A stretch of DNA of 64,000 bases, from assembly GCA_028641055.1 (NCBI GenBank), contig CM054063.1:174392697-174456696 (forward strand), read 5' to 3'. Positions 31,621-44,300 of the stretch are shown one piece after another. This stretch comes from Alopecurus myosuroides (lineage: Eukaryota > Streptophyta > Magnoliopsida > Poales > Poaceae). The position numbers and the translations under genes are program-made. A model generated the notes under the pieces. It was not told the DNA's origin, did not search any database, and saw nothing but the letters and a program-made list of their open reading frames with translations. Position 1 is the first letter of the stretch. Every line of letters begins with the position of its first letter.

Positions 31621-34242
31621 GGCAATGGTAGGGCCCACCTACTGGCAAGGTTCCTCCAGTTCCGTCAGATCCGGGAGTTTCGGGGTGTGAGCAGTCGTGG
31701 AACCCGGAAGAGGGAATCCGATGCCCGTGAGGCCATAACACATGGAGTGATATGGGATCTTTTGCACCCAAGACACATGGAACACTCTGACACACATTGT
31801 ATGTCATTCCATGCTAGTTGGTGGGATTCAGACGCTCCTGAGCCCCTCTCCGGTTGAAACCCGAGCCCCGCCGTAGAAAAAGACGGAACTGCCGTCCTGG
31901 CCCCTCCATGTGAGCCGGAAGGGGGTAGCAAGGTGGAACTAGTTGCTTGGTTGTGTCATGTTAGACCCAAGGAACACCCAAGAAAAAGGTAGGGCCCACC
32001 TACTGACAAGTTTCCCCCAGTTCCGTCAGATCCGGGAGTTTCGGGGTGTGAGCAGTCCTGGAAACCAGAAGAGGGAATCTGACGCCCGTGAGGCCATAAC
32101 ACATGGAGTGATATGGGATATTTTGCACCCAAGACACAACTCTAACACACATTGTATGTCATTCCATGGTAGTTGGTGGGATGCAGACGCTCCGGAGCCC
32201 CTCTCTGGTGGAAACCCGAGCCCCGCCGTAGAAAAAGACGGAACTGCCGTCGTGGCCCCTCCACGTGAGCCGTAAGGGGGTAGCAAAGTGGAACTAGTTG
32301 CTTGGTTGTGTCATGTTGGGCACAAGGAACACCCAAGACAATGGTAGGGCCCACTTACTGGCAAGGTTCCCCCAGTTCCGTCAGATCCGGGAGTTTCGGG
32401 GTGTGAGCAGTCGTGGAACCCGGAAGAGGGAATCCGACGCCGGTGAGGCCATAACACATGGAGTGATATGGGATATTTTGCACCCAAGACACATGGAACA
32501 CTCTAACAAACATTGTATGTCATTCCATGGTAGTTGGCGGGATTCAGACGCTCCGGAGCCACTCTCCGGTGGAAACCCGAGCCCCGCCGTAGAAAAAGAC
32601 GGAACTGCCGTCATGGCCCCTCCACGTGAGCTGGAAGGGGGTAGAAAAGTGGAACTAGTTGCTTTTTTGTGTAATGTTGGGCCCATGGAAAACCCAAGAC
32701 AATGGTAGGGCCCACCAACTGGCAAGGTTCCCCCAATTCCGTCAGATCCGTGAGTTTCGGGGTGTGAGCAGTCGTGGAACCCGGAAGAGGGAATCCGACG
32801 CTGGTGAGGCCATAACACATGGAGTGATATGGGATCTTTTGCACCCAAGACACATGGAAAACTCTAACACACATTGTATGTCATTCCATGGTAGTTGGTG
32901 GGATTCAGACGCTCCGGAGCCCCTCTCCGGTGGAAACCCGAGCCCCGCCGTAGAAAAAGACGGAACTACCGTCCTGGCCCCTCCACGTGAGCCGGAAGGG
33001 GGTAGAAAAGTGGAACTAGTTGCTTGGTTGTGTCATGTTAGGCCCAAGGAACACCCAAGACAATGGTAGGGCCCACCTACTGGCAAGTTTCCCCCGTTCC
33101 GTCAGATCCGGGAGTTTCGGGGTGTGAGCAGTCCTGGAAACCGGAAGAGGGAATCCGACGCTCGTGAGGCCATAACACATGGAGTGATATGGGATCTTTT
33201 GCACCCAAGACACATGGAACACTCTAACACACATTGTATGTCATGCCATGGTAGTTGGTGGGATTCAGACGCTCCGGAGCCCCTCTCTGGTGGAAACCCG
33301 AGCCCCGCCGTAGAAAAAGACGGAACTGCCGTCCTGGCCCCTCCACGTGAGCCGGAAGGGGGTAGCAAAGTGGAACTAGTTGCTTGGTTGTGTCATGTTA
33401 GGCCCAAGGAACACCCAATACAATGGTAGGGCCCACTTACTGGCAAGGTTCCCCCAGGTTTGTCAGATCCGGGAGTTTCGGGGTGTGAGCAGTCGTGGAA
33501 CCCGGAAGAGGGAATCCGACGCCGGTGAGGCCATAACACATGGAGTGATATGGGATCTTTTGCACCCAAGAAACATGGAACACTCTAACACACATTTTAT
33601 GTCATTCCATGGTATTTGGTGGGATTCAGACGCTCCGGAGCCCCTCTCCGGTGGAAACCCGAGCCCCGCCGTAGAAAAAGACGGAACTGCCGTCATGGCC
33701 CCTCCACGTGAGCCGGAAGGGGGTAGCAAAGTGGAACTAGTTGCTTGGTTGTGTAATGTTGGGCCCAAGGAACACCCAAGACAATGGTAGGGCCGACCTA
33801 CTACCAAGGTTCCCCCAGTTCCGTCAGATCCGTGAGTTTCGGGGTGTGAGCAGTCGTGGAACCCGGAAGAGGGAATTTGACGCCGGTGAGGCCATAACAC
33901 ATGGAGTGATATGGGATATTTTGCAGCCAAGACACATGTAACACTCTAACACACATTTTATGTCATTCCATGGTAGTTTGTGGGATTCAGACGCTCCGGA
34001 ACCCCTCTCCGGTGGAAACCTGAGCCCCGCCGTAGAAAATGACGGAACTGCCGTCCTGGCCCCTCCACGTGAGCCGGAAGGGGGTAGCAAAGTGGAACTA
34101 GTTGCTTGGTTGTGTCATGTTAGGCCCAAGGAACACCCAAGACAATGGTAGGGCCCACCTACTGGCAAGGTTCCCCCAGGTACGTAAGATCCGGGAGTTC
34201 TGGGGTGCGAGCAGTCGTGGAACCCGAAAGAGGGAATCCGAC
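31621..34242. repeat. 361-bp tandem repeat, left part (about 7 copies)
   Basis: Head-to-tail monomers of about 361 bp, recognisable from GGTAGGGCCCACCTACTGG at 31627, 31988, 32346, 32706, 33067, 33427 and so on. Copies are mostly above 90 percent identical by eye. Open frames recur on both strands with the repeat period, but 361 is not a multiple of three and nothing suggests a protein. The last monomer is cut at GAC (34240-34242) by the inner CACTA. Confidence 0.93.
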
Positions 34243-34530
34243 CACTACAAGAAATATGCTGATACTTGACGCTCTGTTTTCGTCACCAAATCGTCATCAT
34301 ATTTCATCCATGACGATCTTATGACGAAAAACAAATCGTTGAAAACCGAGCGTCAGTAATTAACCACAACGACGTTTTTTTTTGGAAACGTCATGGATAT
34401 CCACGACGATTTAGAAACGTCATGAATCTATGACGATCGAAAACCGTCGTGAGCAGTCCAGGCAGGACACATCAGCTCCGACGTGGCTAGTCCTACGTGG
34501 CAAAATCATGACGATTTAAAAACGTCATGG
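34243..34530. repeat. Left terminal inverted repeat and subterminal repeats of the inner CACTA
   Basis: After the CACTACAAG terminus, ACGTCATG(G/A) and (T/A)GACGATTT/AAATCGTC motifs recur in both orientations, ending near the copy at 34510. The same motifs occur at 56470-56655. Confidence 0.8.
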
Positions 34531-35076
34531 ATCAAAATCAGCCCGGTCCATTTCGTTGATCTTCATGGGCCTAGCCCAATAAATCTGACATTTTTCTTTT
34601 CTGGTCAGTGGTCTTTATGGTCCATTTTCCTTTTAGGCCGTAGCATTTTTAGGGTCTTTGGGCCTTAGCCTTTTGCGGTTGGTTTACATTTATGGGTTTT
34701 GGCCATTTAACATTTTTTTCAATTCTAGGCCTAGGCATAGGCAATACGCTAAAATTTTGGTCCTGGGCCTTATTTCGATTCGTTCCTTTTTATTTCAAGA
34801 ATTTTGGGTTTTATGACAGATATTTTGTTCGGATATTGCAGGTTGCTGGTCCCACACATCAGGTAACTTCTTAAAAAAATACAAATGAGAATACTCAGAT
34901 ACAGAACAAATACAACATACATTCAGATACAAATATCAGCCAAATATGTTCATAACTCGACTCGGAACAGATACATGACACTTGAAATCCCAAATTCATA
35001 CAGATAACCATATAGACCACCCAAATTCCAAATTCAGATATCTCATAAACATTACAACCTGTAAGTATAATAACTA

Positions 35077-35170
35077 CTCCCTCCGATCCCAAATAAGTGT
35101 CGCTGGAAATGAACTAGCCATGTACAACTCTCGTATACAACTCACGACACTTATTTGGGATCGGAGGGAG
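35077..35170. mobile_element. Stowaway MITE
   Basis: 94 bp, flanked by TA on both sides (35075-35076 and 35171-35172). Inverted ends CTCCCTCCGATCCCAAATAA with CGACACTTATTTGGGATCGG before the right end are the canonical Stowaway terminal sequence. Confidence 0.92.
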
Positions 35171-35314
35171 TAGATACTCTTTGGTACCCTCGGATTTCTT
35201 CAGGCTTCAAACTCCTTCATATTGTCTACTAGAGTGACTTCATATAACCTGGAATGATGTATCAAAAACTTATGTGATGATAAAAGAACAATATAGCCTG
35301 GAATCACAATGGAG

Positions 35315-35394
35315 AAAAATGGCTAATGATCATGAAACAGAAAAATGGCTGATGATCATGAAACAGAAAAAAGGGGCTCATGATCATGTAACAT
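35315..35394. repeat. Three short tandem repeats of about 26 bp
   Basis: Unit AATGGCTGATGATCATGAAA and variants repeated at about 35318, 35344 and 35371. The third copy is diverged. Confidence 0.7.
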
Positions 35395-35935
35395 AAAAAT
35401 TGGCCGATTATTCCATACTTTGATAATGATAGGGAGGCAAGTTTTACATGAGTTAATGGTGTTAAATAAAGTACCAACTCAGCTATCCAGCAATCAATAA
35501 TACAAGACAACTACACTATATTTTTACTAACGAAATAAGCTCAGAACGGCAGGAGATCAACATATTCTTAATTGGTACTTACACAACAACAGCCCAGATT
35601 AACAAATTTTTGTCTATTGCAGAAACGGAAGTAGTTTCGGAGGATACTTCTGAATTAGTATGGGGAAACCAAGGACCGGACGGCCTTCTCCATCAACTGA
35701 AGAAGCAGTCAGTAACTTCCACTGCTTATTCGGTTTTGGAGACACTGGTCTTGCCAGTAAGGGTCTTGACGAAAATCTGCATGCCACTTTGAGGTTGAAC
35801 ATGTCAACAAATACATGAGACAAAGACTGCACTAGTGTAAATCTTGTAATAGATGCATCGATGGAAATTGCAAGCAAAGCAGGATCAAGACACCAAGTTA
35901 GAGGCGTAGATCAACAGATTAACAAGACATGAAAA

Positions 35936-36114
35936 CGGAACTGTAATAATTTAAATCGTCTTAAAATAGATAGCAAATCTGCAGTTATAGATGGAGTAGC
36001 AAATAACAACCGCATAGCAACCAAAACGGAACTGCAATAATCTAAATCTTCTTAAAATAGATAGCAAATCTGCATTTATAGATGGAGTAGCAAATAACAA
36101 CCGCATAGCAACCA
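35936..36114. repeat. 91-bp direct duplication
   Basis: CGGAACTG(T/C)AATAAT starts at 35936 and 36027, and both copies run through AGATAGCAAATCTGCA to CCGCATAGCAACC with few differences. Confidence 0.85.
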
Positions 36115-36811
36115 TGAACAAACGTGCATATTGCTACATCAAAGGCATATGGACGGCACTAAGATAAAACCTGGGATCTATTACCAATTAAAACTAAGCA
36201 GATTTGTACAACAAGTCCACTAAATTGCAGCACATCCATTGCTAACGGATAAACAACAGAATTTACAACAGCGGGTCACGCACTAATGGATCGAACCTAA
36301 TCAACAACAGTAGATGAATAATCAGGGGAGACCTATGTATTCGACTGAAATCTACACACATGTACAATATTCAATTTATTTATATCTACATAGCGTAGTA
36401 GTATTTGATTGATATATGCAAGAATAAAAAATGATCCAGAAGATATGCACTCAATCGTCCTCAACAATAATTCGAGAAAATATCTTGAATCTAGCAGTAC
36501 ACGAGCAAATCATAGAACAGTATGTGGGCTGAAACCAAGAAGTGCAGGCACCATGGGCTGAACCTGAAGAGGAAAAAACGTTTAGTAGGAGGAGCAAGGA
36601 GGACGAACCGGAAGGCGGTGACAGAAGTAAAGTTGCGGGTGGATTCCATGGCGGCGAGCGGGCGGCCACGAGGAGATCCTGCGTGAGGCAGAGCTGGGGT
36701 TGGCTGGATCTGTCGTTGGAGGCCCGGGGCTGCCAGATCTGAGATGCACCGGGTGTTCGTCTTGTTCGGGTTACCGTATCTACCAGTGCCCTTCATGAAC
36801 CGGTGGTGCTC

Positions 36812-37667
36812 TGTCGTGGTGGTGTCACGGCAGATGCCATAGGATGGCTAATTGTATGGGGTCGATGGACGCTGGAGGTGCTCGGGGAGGGATCACGCAG
36901 CGAGTAGCCGCGTGTGGGATGAAATAAACACTGCAGACAACAAGATCTACCCAGGTTCAGGGCCCTCGTGTGGAGGTAAAACCCCTACTCCTGTCTTTCT
37001 CTCTTTATATTCGTGTGTCACCGAGTAGCCACAGTACAGTTTTGGCCTACAGCCGAGTAGCCACCCTTCTCTCTACGTGATGCGTATGCTAAGTGTTCTC
37101 TCCAAGGCAGCGACCCTCACACAGGAGGAGGCAGGGCACCTTATATACTGGTGCCCAGCCGGATACAGCCAAAAAGGAAAAGTACAAACAGATATCGACA
37201 TAGTGTGCACACTGCACACATACGGCTTCTCGCTGACAGCTTTGGCTTCCTAGTTTGTCTTGTGTGGAAAGTCGTTGTGCAAAACCAAGATGACGGTCTG
37301 TTATCACTGTCACGACCACAGGGTAGGCCCCCTAACCTGTGACGCCCTGCTGACACCCTGACGCGGATAAGCACGCGCTCTGCAGATGAACAATGCACCA
37401 GTACGGACCCAGGATACGCGGGATCCTGTGTCAGAACGGCTCCTTTGACTTCTGGCCCGAGTAGGAACTCACCTCCTCTACTCAGACCATATCCTCTACT
37501 CGGAAGAATGTAACTTCCCCGATTCTTCCTTCTGTCCATTAGCAGGTATGACCGGATAGCAGTCAACCGGGTAGCGAGTACCGGGTAGCCAGCTACTCAG
37601 CCAAACCTCTCCTTCGATCTTGCCTTTAGCACTTGTCTTTACCCTACTCGGGGGTAACCCCCCGACA
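36812..37667 (-). repeat. 3' LTR of element 2 (left, complete)
   Basis: Starts TGTCGTGGTGGTGTCACGG and ends GGTAACCCCCCGACA on plus. The end is chosen because TG/CA then bounds it and TTAGTCCTC follows, which on minus gives a short purine tract GAGGACTAA. Similarity to the right LTR stops earlier, at 37497, because that copy is truncated. Confidence 0.8.
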
Positions 37668-38180
37668 TTAGTCCTCGAAGCTAGTAGAGTCCTGCGAACT
37701 CGTTCATTGGGCTCTTCCAGCTTAAAAACCAATCTTATCTTTGAACTCTAAGACGCTGAGTAGCACCTCCGAGTAGCCCTCAACTTTGGCTCGAGTCTCT
37801 TCTCCTCCGAGTAGGACCGTTTCTCTTCTCTGCCGCCGAGTAAAATGCCTTTGTGAAATCTTGAACAGAATCTCAGCTTGGCAGAGCAAATCCATCCCTC
37901 GGCATCACAACTGGACACGTGTCATGCCCTCGTACCCCCGACGCCTCGGTACCTAGGATATGACAGGCCACGCGCCCATCACTGCGACCTGGGCCCATCG
38001 GCCCGTCAGGTCATGTCACCTGCAGTTATTAGCCCACGATCTCGACGTGGGATCAATTGCGCCCGTTACGCGTGCAACTTGCGCTGTGTGCATTTCTAAC
38101 CGGCCCGCATCCCACGTCGCACGATCTCCGCGCACAACTGATCCCACTAACTTCGCTGGTAACGGCAACCCGAGGGGAGG
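37668..38180. other. Element 2 spacer, upstream of the antisense gene
   Basis: No coding frame. Rich in GAGTAG/CTACTCG motifs. Should contain the polypurine tract (37668-37680) and the promoter region of the plus-strand gene. Confidence 0.5.
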
Positions 38181-38189
38181 GATAAATAC
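38181..38189 (+). promoter_or_regulatory. TATA-like box of the antisense gene in element 2
   Basis: GATAAATACCCCC, about 190 bp before the ATG at 38378. Context and spacing resemble the TATAAATA of element 1. Confidence 0.5.
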
Positions 38190-38377
38190 CCCCTCGGTAA
38201 CTCCTCCTTCCCTTTCCTGCTCGCATTCATCCCCTACCTCCTTGCCTTTCCGCCGCCGCAGAGCACTTCGCCGCCGCGCATCCTTGTCGCGCCGCTGCTC
38301 TGCGCGATGCCGGAGAGACATCGTGTACTTCCTCCACTCAAATTTCCAAACCTCTTCCACCAAATCCTCTCCTCCTC

Positions 38378-40711
38378 ATGGCTCGCGACGACGACGCCCA
38401 TGCCGGTTGGGCAGGATCTGAGGTCACGGCGGATGATTGCCAGTGGTTGGTAAACACCCGCCGTGTTCCTCCCGGCGTGCGCTGTAGGCACCCAGACGGC
38501 GAACTTGTCCCCACGCCGGAGGCAGACGAGTTCGTCGTGTTCCTCGCCCACTTCAAGCGAGGATTCGGGCTACCCGTCTCGGACTTCTTCAAGAGCTTCC
38601 TCAACCACTTCGGGCTGCAACCGCACCACCTGCCTCCAAACGCCATGGTGATGCTCGCGTACCACGCCGTGGTCTGCGAGGCGTTCCTGGGTGTGCGTCC
38701 AACGGTGCACACCTGGGCGCGCTACTTCTTCTTTCGGAAGCAGAGCGTCCCCAAGCCTGGAAGCACGGAGAGCGCCCGCAGAGCATGACGAAGACGGGAA
38801 GCGCGATGATGTTGCAACGCAGCTCCGCCAACCACCCGCGCATCAAGGGGCTCGACACGGTGCGCAAGTGGAAGCGCACCTTCTTCTACGTCAAGAACAT
38901 CCCCGCCAAAGAAGGAGCACCGGTCACAGAACGGATAGGACTCCCCAAGTGGACGAACACGCCGCCCACCCAGCAAAATTTGGGATACAAGCCGAGGCTG
39001 GAAGGCGACATCCTTCAGGTCGAGAAGCGCCTCGCCGAGCTGAAGGACTTGGGATCCAAACGCGATGATCCCATCGCGTGTTGGATCTTGAGGCGGGTGC
39101 TCCCGCTTCAGCGCCGCTCCCACCTCATGTGCTACATGGGAGGCACCAGGGACTGCACGAGGACCACCACCTTCGAGCTGAGTACAGCGGAGGTAGCCGT
39201 CTGGGCGCGCTCCATCGCGAAGACCGACCTCACCGACAACTGGCAAAACGGCTTCGTGCCGTATATCCGTGACAAGCCAATCAGACAGGTTAGCGCTATA
39301 TGCTTTATCTCTGCATTCTGATACCAAGTAGGTGGCTTTCCAGCTTAGTATGCTTAGTATTTGCATGCTGCGCCGAGTAGGACACCACTTAGCATCTCAT
39401 TGGCTTTATGTGCTTTGTGTTTGCACGCCAGGCTGAGTAGAGAACCTTAGTCAAATATGCTTTGTGTTTGCATGCTATTCCGAATAGGAGCTTATGGACT
39501 CATATGCTTTATGTTTGCATTCCATACCGGATAGGATCCCTTAGCCTCTTGCTCAACTGACTTGTATTGCCTGCCTTTCTTTTCAGCACATTGATCGCCA
39601 GCTCGCTGAGAATGAGGAGCGCTTAGATGGCAACTGGACCAAGGACCGGGAAGAGCACGACCTGATCGCCTACGACACCCAAGCCACCCTCTGTGTTCCT
39701 CCCGCCGACCAGCCGGGTAAGCACCAAGTCGATACGTCCATTCGGGACTGGTCCGAGGACGACGAAGAAGGTGACTGAGTTCGCCTCTCTAGCTGCAAGT
39801 AGCGCGATCCCATTTCCTTTCCGCTTCTTAACTCCTTTTTCTCCTCTACTCTGCAGATGACCCTGATGCGGAGGAAGACGACGAGGATATCCTCGAGGTC
39901 GATCCCGTTGCGGTTGCTGCTCCTACCACTCGGAAGAGGGCGGGTAGCGGTGCCCAAGAGCCCGCCGCCAAAAAGCCAAAGAAAACCGAGAACAAGAAGA
40001 AGGTTTCTGGCAGAAGGCCACTCCCTACCCGCAAAGGGTAAGTAATTTCTTTCTTCGTTCTGTTATTGCTTCTCGGTGTCTTTCTTCCCCTCCTCCTTTT
40101 CTGAACTTCTTTTTCTCCTCAGCGATCCTTTGGATGCCGATGCTGCTGCGGCTCCCGCCACCTCCAAAAGAAAGCCAGCCATCGACCTCGAGTCACTCAT
40201 CGATCTTTCTGAGGATGAGGACGAGCCCGCAGCACGGGATAGGACGCGTGCGCCCTCTCCCGTGAAGGCAGTCGCGTATGAGATCGCCTCCTACGCGGAC
40301 ACCGGCCTCTTCATCGACGGCCTCACCGAGCCTGACACCGAGGCGGAAAGCGAGGATGAAGATGAAGATGAAGACGAAGACGAGGACACCGAGTCGGATG
40401 ACTTGGGTTGCTTTGAAAACACAGGTGCTGAGAAGGGGAAGGGCAAGGCTGTCGCGGGTAGCGACGAGGAAACCGAGAGCCAGGATGCCACCATCACCAC
40501 CGAGACGGTGATCCAGGATGCAGCTCCCGAGCTGGGCTCGTCTTCTGACGCGACACTCGACGACGCGGCGCTACTCCGCACTCAGTCCAATGCCTCTACA
40601 TCAGCTACCGACCCCATCTCGGTGGCCACTGCCACCTCTGATCAAGCTGCTGCCAACAATGAAGCGGATGCTGCCAACGCCAACTTGGAGAACACCGCTA
40701 CTTCCAACTAG
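38378..40711 (+). pseudogene. Antisense multi-exon gene of element 2, one frameshift
   Basis: Same class of gene as in element 1, function unknown. Exons read as 38378-39288, 39587-39770, 39857-40037 and 40123-40711, all introns GT-AG, phases 0, 1 and 2. Exon 1 encodes the gypsy-type transposon domain (motifs such as ADEFVVFLAHFKRGFGLP and RKWKRTFFYVKN). Within it the frame shifts once between about 38750 and 38785, consistent with loss of one base, so the copy is disabled. Exons 2-3 carry acidic stretches and a lysine-rich, nuclear-signal-like segment (TRKRAG...AAKKPKK). Exon 4 has a long Glu/Asp run (about 40350-40400) and an Ala/Thr/Ser-rich tail ending at 40711. The coiled-coil exon of element 1 is absent. 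Confidence 0.78.
39346..39545. repeat. Minisatellite inside intron 1 of the antisense gene
   Basis: About four degenerate units of 47-60 bp, each with TATGCTTTGTGTTTGCA(T/C)GC followed by a GAGTAGGA-like motif and a CTTA. They fill two thirds of the intron. Confidence 0.7.
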
Positions 40712-41381
40712 TTACCTCCTGAAACACTTATGCTTTAAAAAAATTATCAGATCCCCGGGATGCCGGGTGCATATGTATCAAACAATTATCTTTCCCGTTG
40801 CTACTCAGTTTTTATTCCATTTTGATGTTTTATACTTAGTATTTGAGCAATTCTGGCTCGATGCCGGGTTGCGTTATCATGCAAGTCCCCGAGTTGTATT
40901 TTTTATCCGCTCTTCCTTTTTATCTCAGCTCTTACCTGCAACTTGTTTCTTTTTTGGTAGTCGAGTCACAAGAGTTTAAAGTTGGAGTTTCAAATACTTA
41001 GCCACTTAGAAACATTCATAGTAACGCTACTCATCGCCTAGCCTAAAAAAGTTAACAGAAAAGCAGTAAAGAACTCTCTACTCGGTTCCTGCACTCCTCT
41101 TTTCCTTAGTCATTTTTCTTGTGCTCATTGACCTCTAGCTTGTTCTTTTGCTTGCCATGAAGCCGGGTTTCGGACAGCAGCAGAGTCGAAGAGTTGGCTT
41201 TTAGGTTTAAACACAGTACTAAATGTACCTCTGAAATTCTGAGCAGAGCAACCGAGTAGACAAAAGTAAAACAGGATAGAAACCACACAGAGCAAGTTTG
41301 GACGAGGGCAGTCCCCGAGTTCAATTTCTGATTGCAGAGTAGGAATTTAACTCGGATAAGAGAGTACATACACATTTTTGC
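40712..41381. other. Spacer between convergent genes of element 2
   Basis: No gene supported. Holds 3' regions of the antisense gene and of pol; CGAGTAG and CCGAGTT motifs recur. Confidence 0.55.
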
Positions 41382-44300
41382 TCACGAATAAAAGTGACGA
41401 AGTAGAGCTACATTCCAGGGGCGCTTAGATTCCTCTCCAGCTTTATCCGGCCTGTTCTTTTGTGATGGCTGTACGTCGACAAGATAATAGGCATCATTGT
41501 GTAGAGCCTTGCTCACAATGAATGGCCCTTCCCACGGAGGGGATAGCTTGTGCATCCCGGCTGTGCGCTGCACGAGCCTAAGGACCGTGTCTCCTTCTCG
41601 GAGAACCCTTGGGTTCACTTTCCGGCTATGATAACGCCTCAAGTTTTGTTGGTAAACAGCTGATCGTGACAGAGTAAGCTCTCTTGCTTCTTCTAGCAGG
41701 TCAACGTCATCTTCTCGAGCTTCTCTCGCCTCCGCCTCAGTGTAGAGGGTTACTCGGGCGGAGTCATGCTCTAGGTCAATTGGCAACACAGCCTCAGCCC
41801 CATAAACCAAGAAGAATGGTGTGTAGCCGGTTGACCGGTTAGGGGTAGTCCTTAGACTCCACAACACCGCTGGCAACTCGTCTAACCAACACCCCGGTGT
41901 TTTCAGCAGCGGCTCAATCAGCCTTGGCTTTATGCCTGAAAGCACCATGCCATTTGCTCTTTCCACCTGCCCATTGGAGGCGGGATGCGCGACAGACGCA
42001 ACATCTAGTCTGATGTGCTTATCTCTGCAGAATCTCACCATGGCACCCTCAGCAAAATTCGCGCCGTTATCCATGATGATGCTATGCGGGTAGCCGTATC
42101 TCAGGATCACATCCTTCAGGAAACTCACAGCAGTGGCTCCATCACATTTCCGAATAGGTTTCACCTCAATCCACTTGGTGAACTTATCAATCATGACCAA
42201 GATGTGAGTCATGTTGCCTCTAGCCGGCTTGAAGGGACCAACCATATCCAGACACCAAACAGCAAATGGCCAAGTAATGGGAATGGTTTTCAACTTGGAA
42301 GCAGGCATGTGGATCTTACTTGCAAATCTCTGGCAGCCGTTGCACTTCCTCACAATATCTTTAACTTGCTTCAAAGTAGTGAGCCAGAAGAAGCCATGCC
42401 GAAAAGCCTTCTTGACCAGAGCCCGAGAAGAGGCGTGATGCCCGCACTCTCCTTGATGTATCTCCACCAGAATTTCTTCTCCTTCTTCCGGTTCCACACA
42501 GCGTTGCAACACGCCAGTGGGACTTCTTTTATGCAGCACTTCTCTAAAGATGGTGTAGCCCTTGGATCTTCTCTGAATTTGCCTTGCGGTAACCTCATCA
42601 TCTGGCAGGGTGCCATCCTTTAGAAAGGATAATATGGGCATAACCCAACTCGGTGTTTCCCGTGCTGGAAACACTGGTTCGTCCATTTCCATCGGAACAG
42701 CCACCACTGCGTCTTTTTCTGAGTTGGGGTTGATTCTCTACAGCCCCGAACGGTTTGCAATGACTTCCTCAATGAATGCGACAGTCCCCGAGTTAAGAGG
42801 GGTAGTCCCCGAGTTGAGAGGGGCAGTCCCCGGGTTGCAGGCACCAGTCCCCGGGATGGAGACTGCAGTCCCCGGGTCCTCTTTTGCACCTTCCCAGTCA
42901 ATCTCCATTGGAACTGCTTCTTCACTAGGCAGAGAGGGAACGAAAATGGACTCCGAGTTGGGGGATGGCTTGATGGATGGCTTTCTCAAATGCTCCAAGG
43001 AAATCCCAGCCGGGATGTACTGCCGAGAAGACCCCAACTTGGACAGCTCATCAGCTGCCTCGTTCTCTGCTCGGTGGATGTGTTGGAACTCGCATCCTTC
43101 AAAGAATCCCGTCATGGTCTGGAGCAGGAAGCGGTATGATGCCATGTTGGCATCCAGAGCATCCCAAGTACCAGAAACTTGCTGCACAACCAGATCCGAG
43201 TCGCCATAGCATATGATGCGCTGCACACCAACTTCCTTGGCCACTTTCAAGCCATGTACCACAGCCTCGTACTCTGCAACATTGTTGGATGCCTTGAAGT
43301 GGATTTGCAGCACATACTTGAGTTGATCTCGCTTGGGTGACGTAAGCACTACGCCAGCGCCAAGCCCTTCCTTCACCTTGGAGCCATCAAAGTGCATCTT
43401 CCAGTAATTGGATACCGGAGTAGGAGGCTCATACTGTACCTCAGCCCAATCTACAAGAAATTCCGCCAGAATTTGAGACTTTATGGCTTCTCTTCTCGCA
43501 TACGCGGGAGCGTACGCGGCCAGCTTGATCGCCCACTTGGCTACTCTGCCACTTGCTTCCTTGTTGCCCATGATATCCGAGATGGGAGCTGAACTCACCA
43601 CGGTGATGGGATGTTCTTGGAAATAGTGCTTTAACTTCTTGGCGCCCAGGTACACGCCGTAAGTCATCTTCTCGTAGTGCGGGTAGTTCTGTTTGGAGCT
43701 GGACAACACCTCACTGAGATAATACACTGGCCGCTGCACACCCTTGCCTTCCTTTTCTCGTTCCACCACAATCACCACGCTGACTACTCGGTTGGTAGCA
43801 GCAATGTATAGCAGCATTGGCTCCTTGGGTAGCGGACTAGCCAAGATGGGAGCGCTACCCAGCATCGCTTTCAGCTCATTGAATGCCACATCAGCTTGCG
43901 GTGTCCAGATGAACTTGTCACTGTTCTTCATCAACTGATACAAAGGCAGAGCCTTTTCGCCCATTCTGCCCAAGAAACGACTCAGAGATGCCAAGCAACC
44001 AGTGAATTTTTGCACATCCTTCAGGGATCTCAGCAAAGACATGCTCTCAATAGCTTTTATCTTTGAAGGATTGGCCTCAATGCCCCGACTGGATACCAAG
44101 AAGCCGAGTAGCTTGCCAGCCGGGACGCCAAAGGTGCATTTACTCGGGTTCAGCTTCATCTTATACTTGCGTAAGTTGGCAAAAGTTTCCTCAAGGTCAC
44201 TAAGCAGAGTATGTGTTTTATGCGTTTTGATGACAATGTCATCTACGTACACCTGCACATTTTTGCCGAGTTGATCATGCAAGCATTTCTGCATGCATCT

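Larger units (their letters stand above)
34531..36811. other. Inner CACTA body, left part, non-coding
   Basis: No transposase or other gene supported. It holds a Stowaway MITE (35077-35170), short tandem repeats at 35315-35394, a 91-bp duplication at 35936-36114, and near the right end (36491-36796, minus) a 101-codon frame without a known domain. GC rises at 36550-36800, as at 49100-49650 on the other side of the gypsy insertion. Confidence 0.5.

Noticed and set aside
31621..34242. CRISPR-like array
   Set aside because: Repeats are contiguous 361-bp units without spacers, in a plant nuclear context.
37441..37497. Left LTR of element 2 ending at 37497, where similarity to the right LTR stops
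   Set aside because: No CA end or purine tract there. A proper end CCCCGACA with a purine-rich tract on minus lies at 37667, so the right LTR is the truncated one.
37141..37566. Minus-strand frames within the LTRs of element 2 (also 48660-49340)
   Set aside because: LTR sequence with no domain. The two copies differ only by LTR substitutions, so they are not separate genes.
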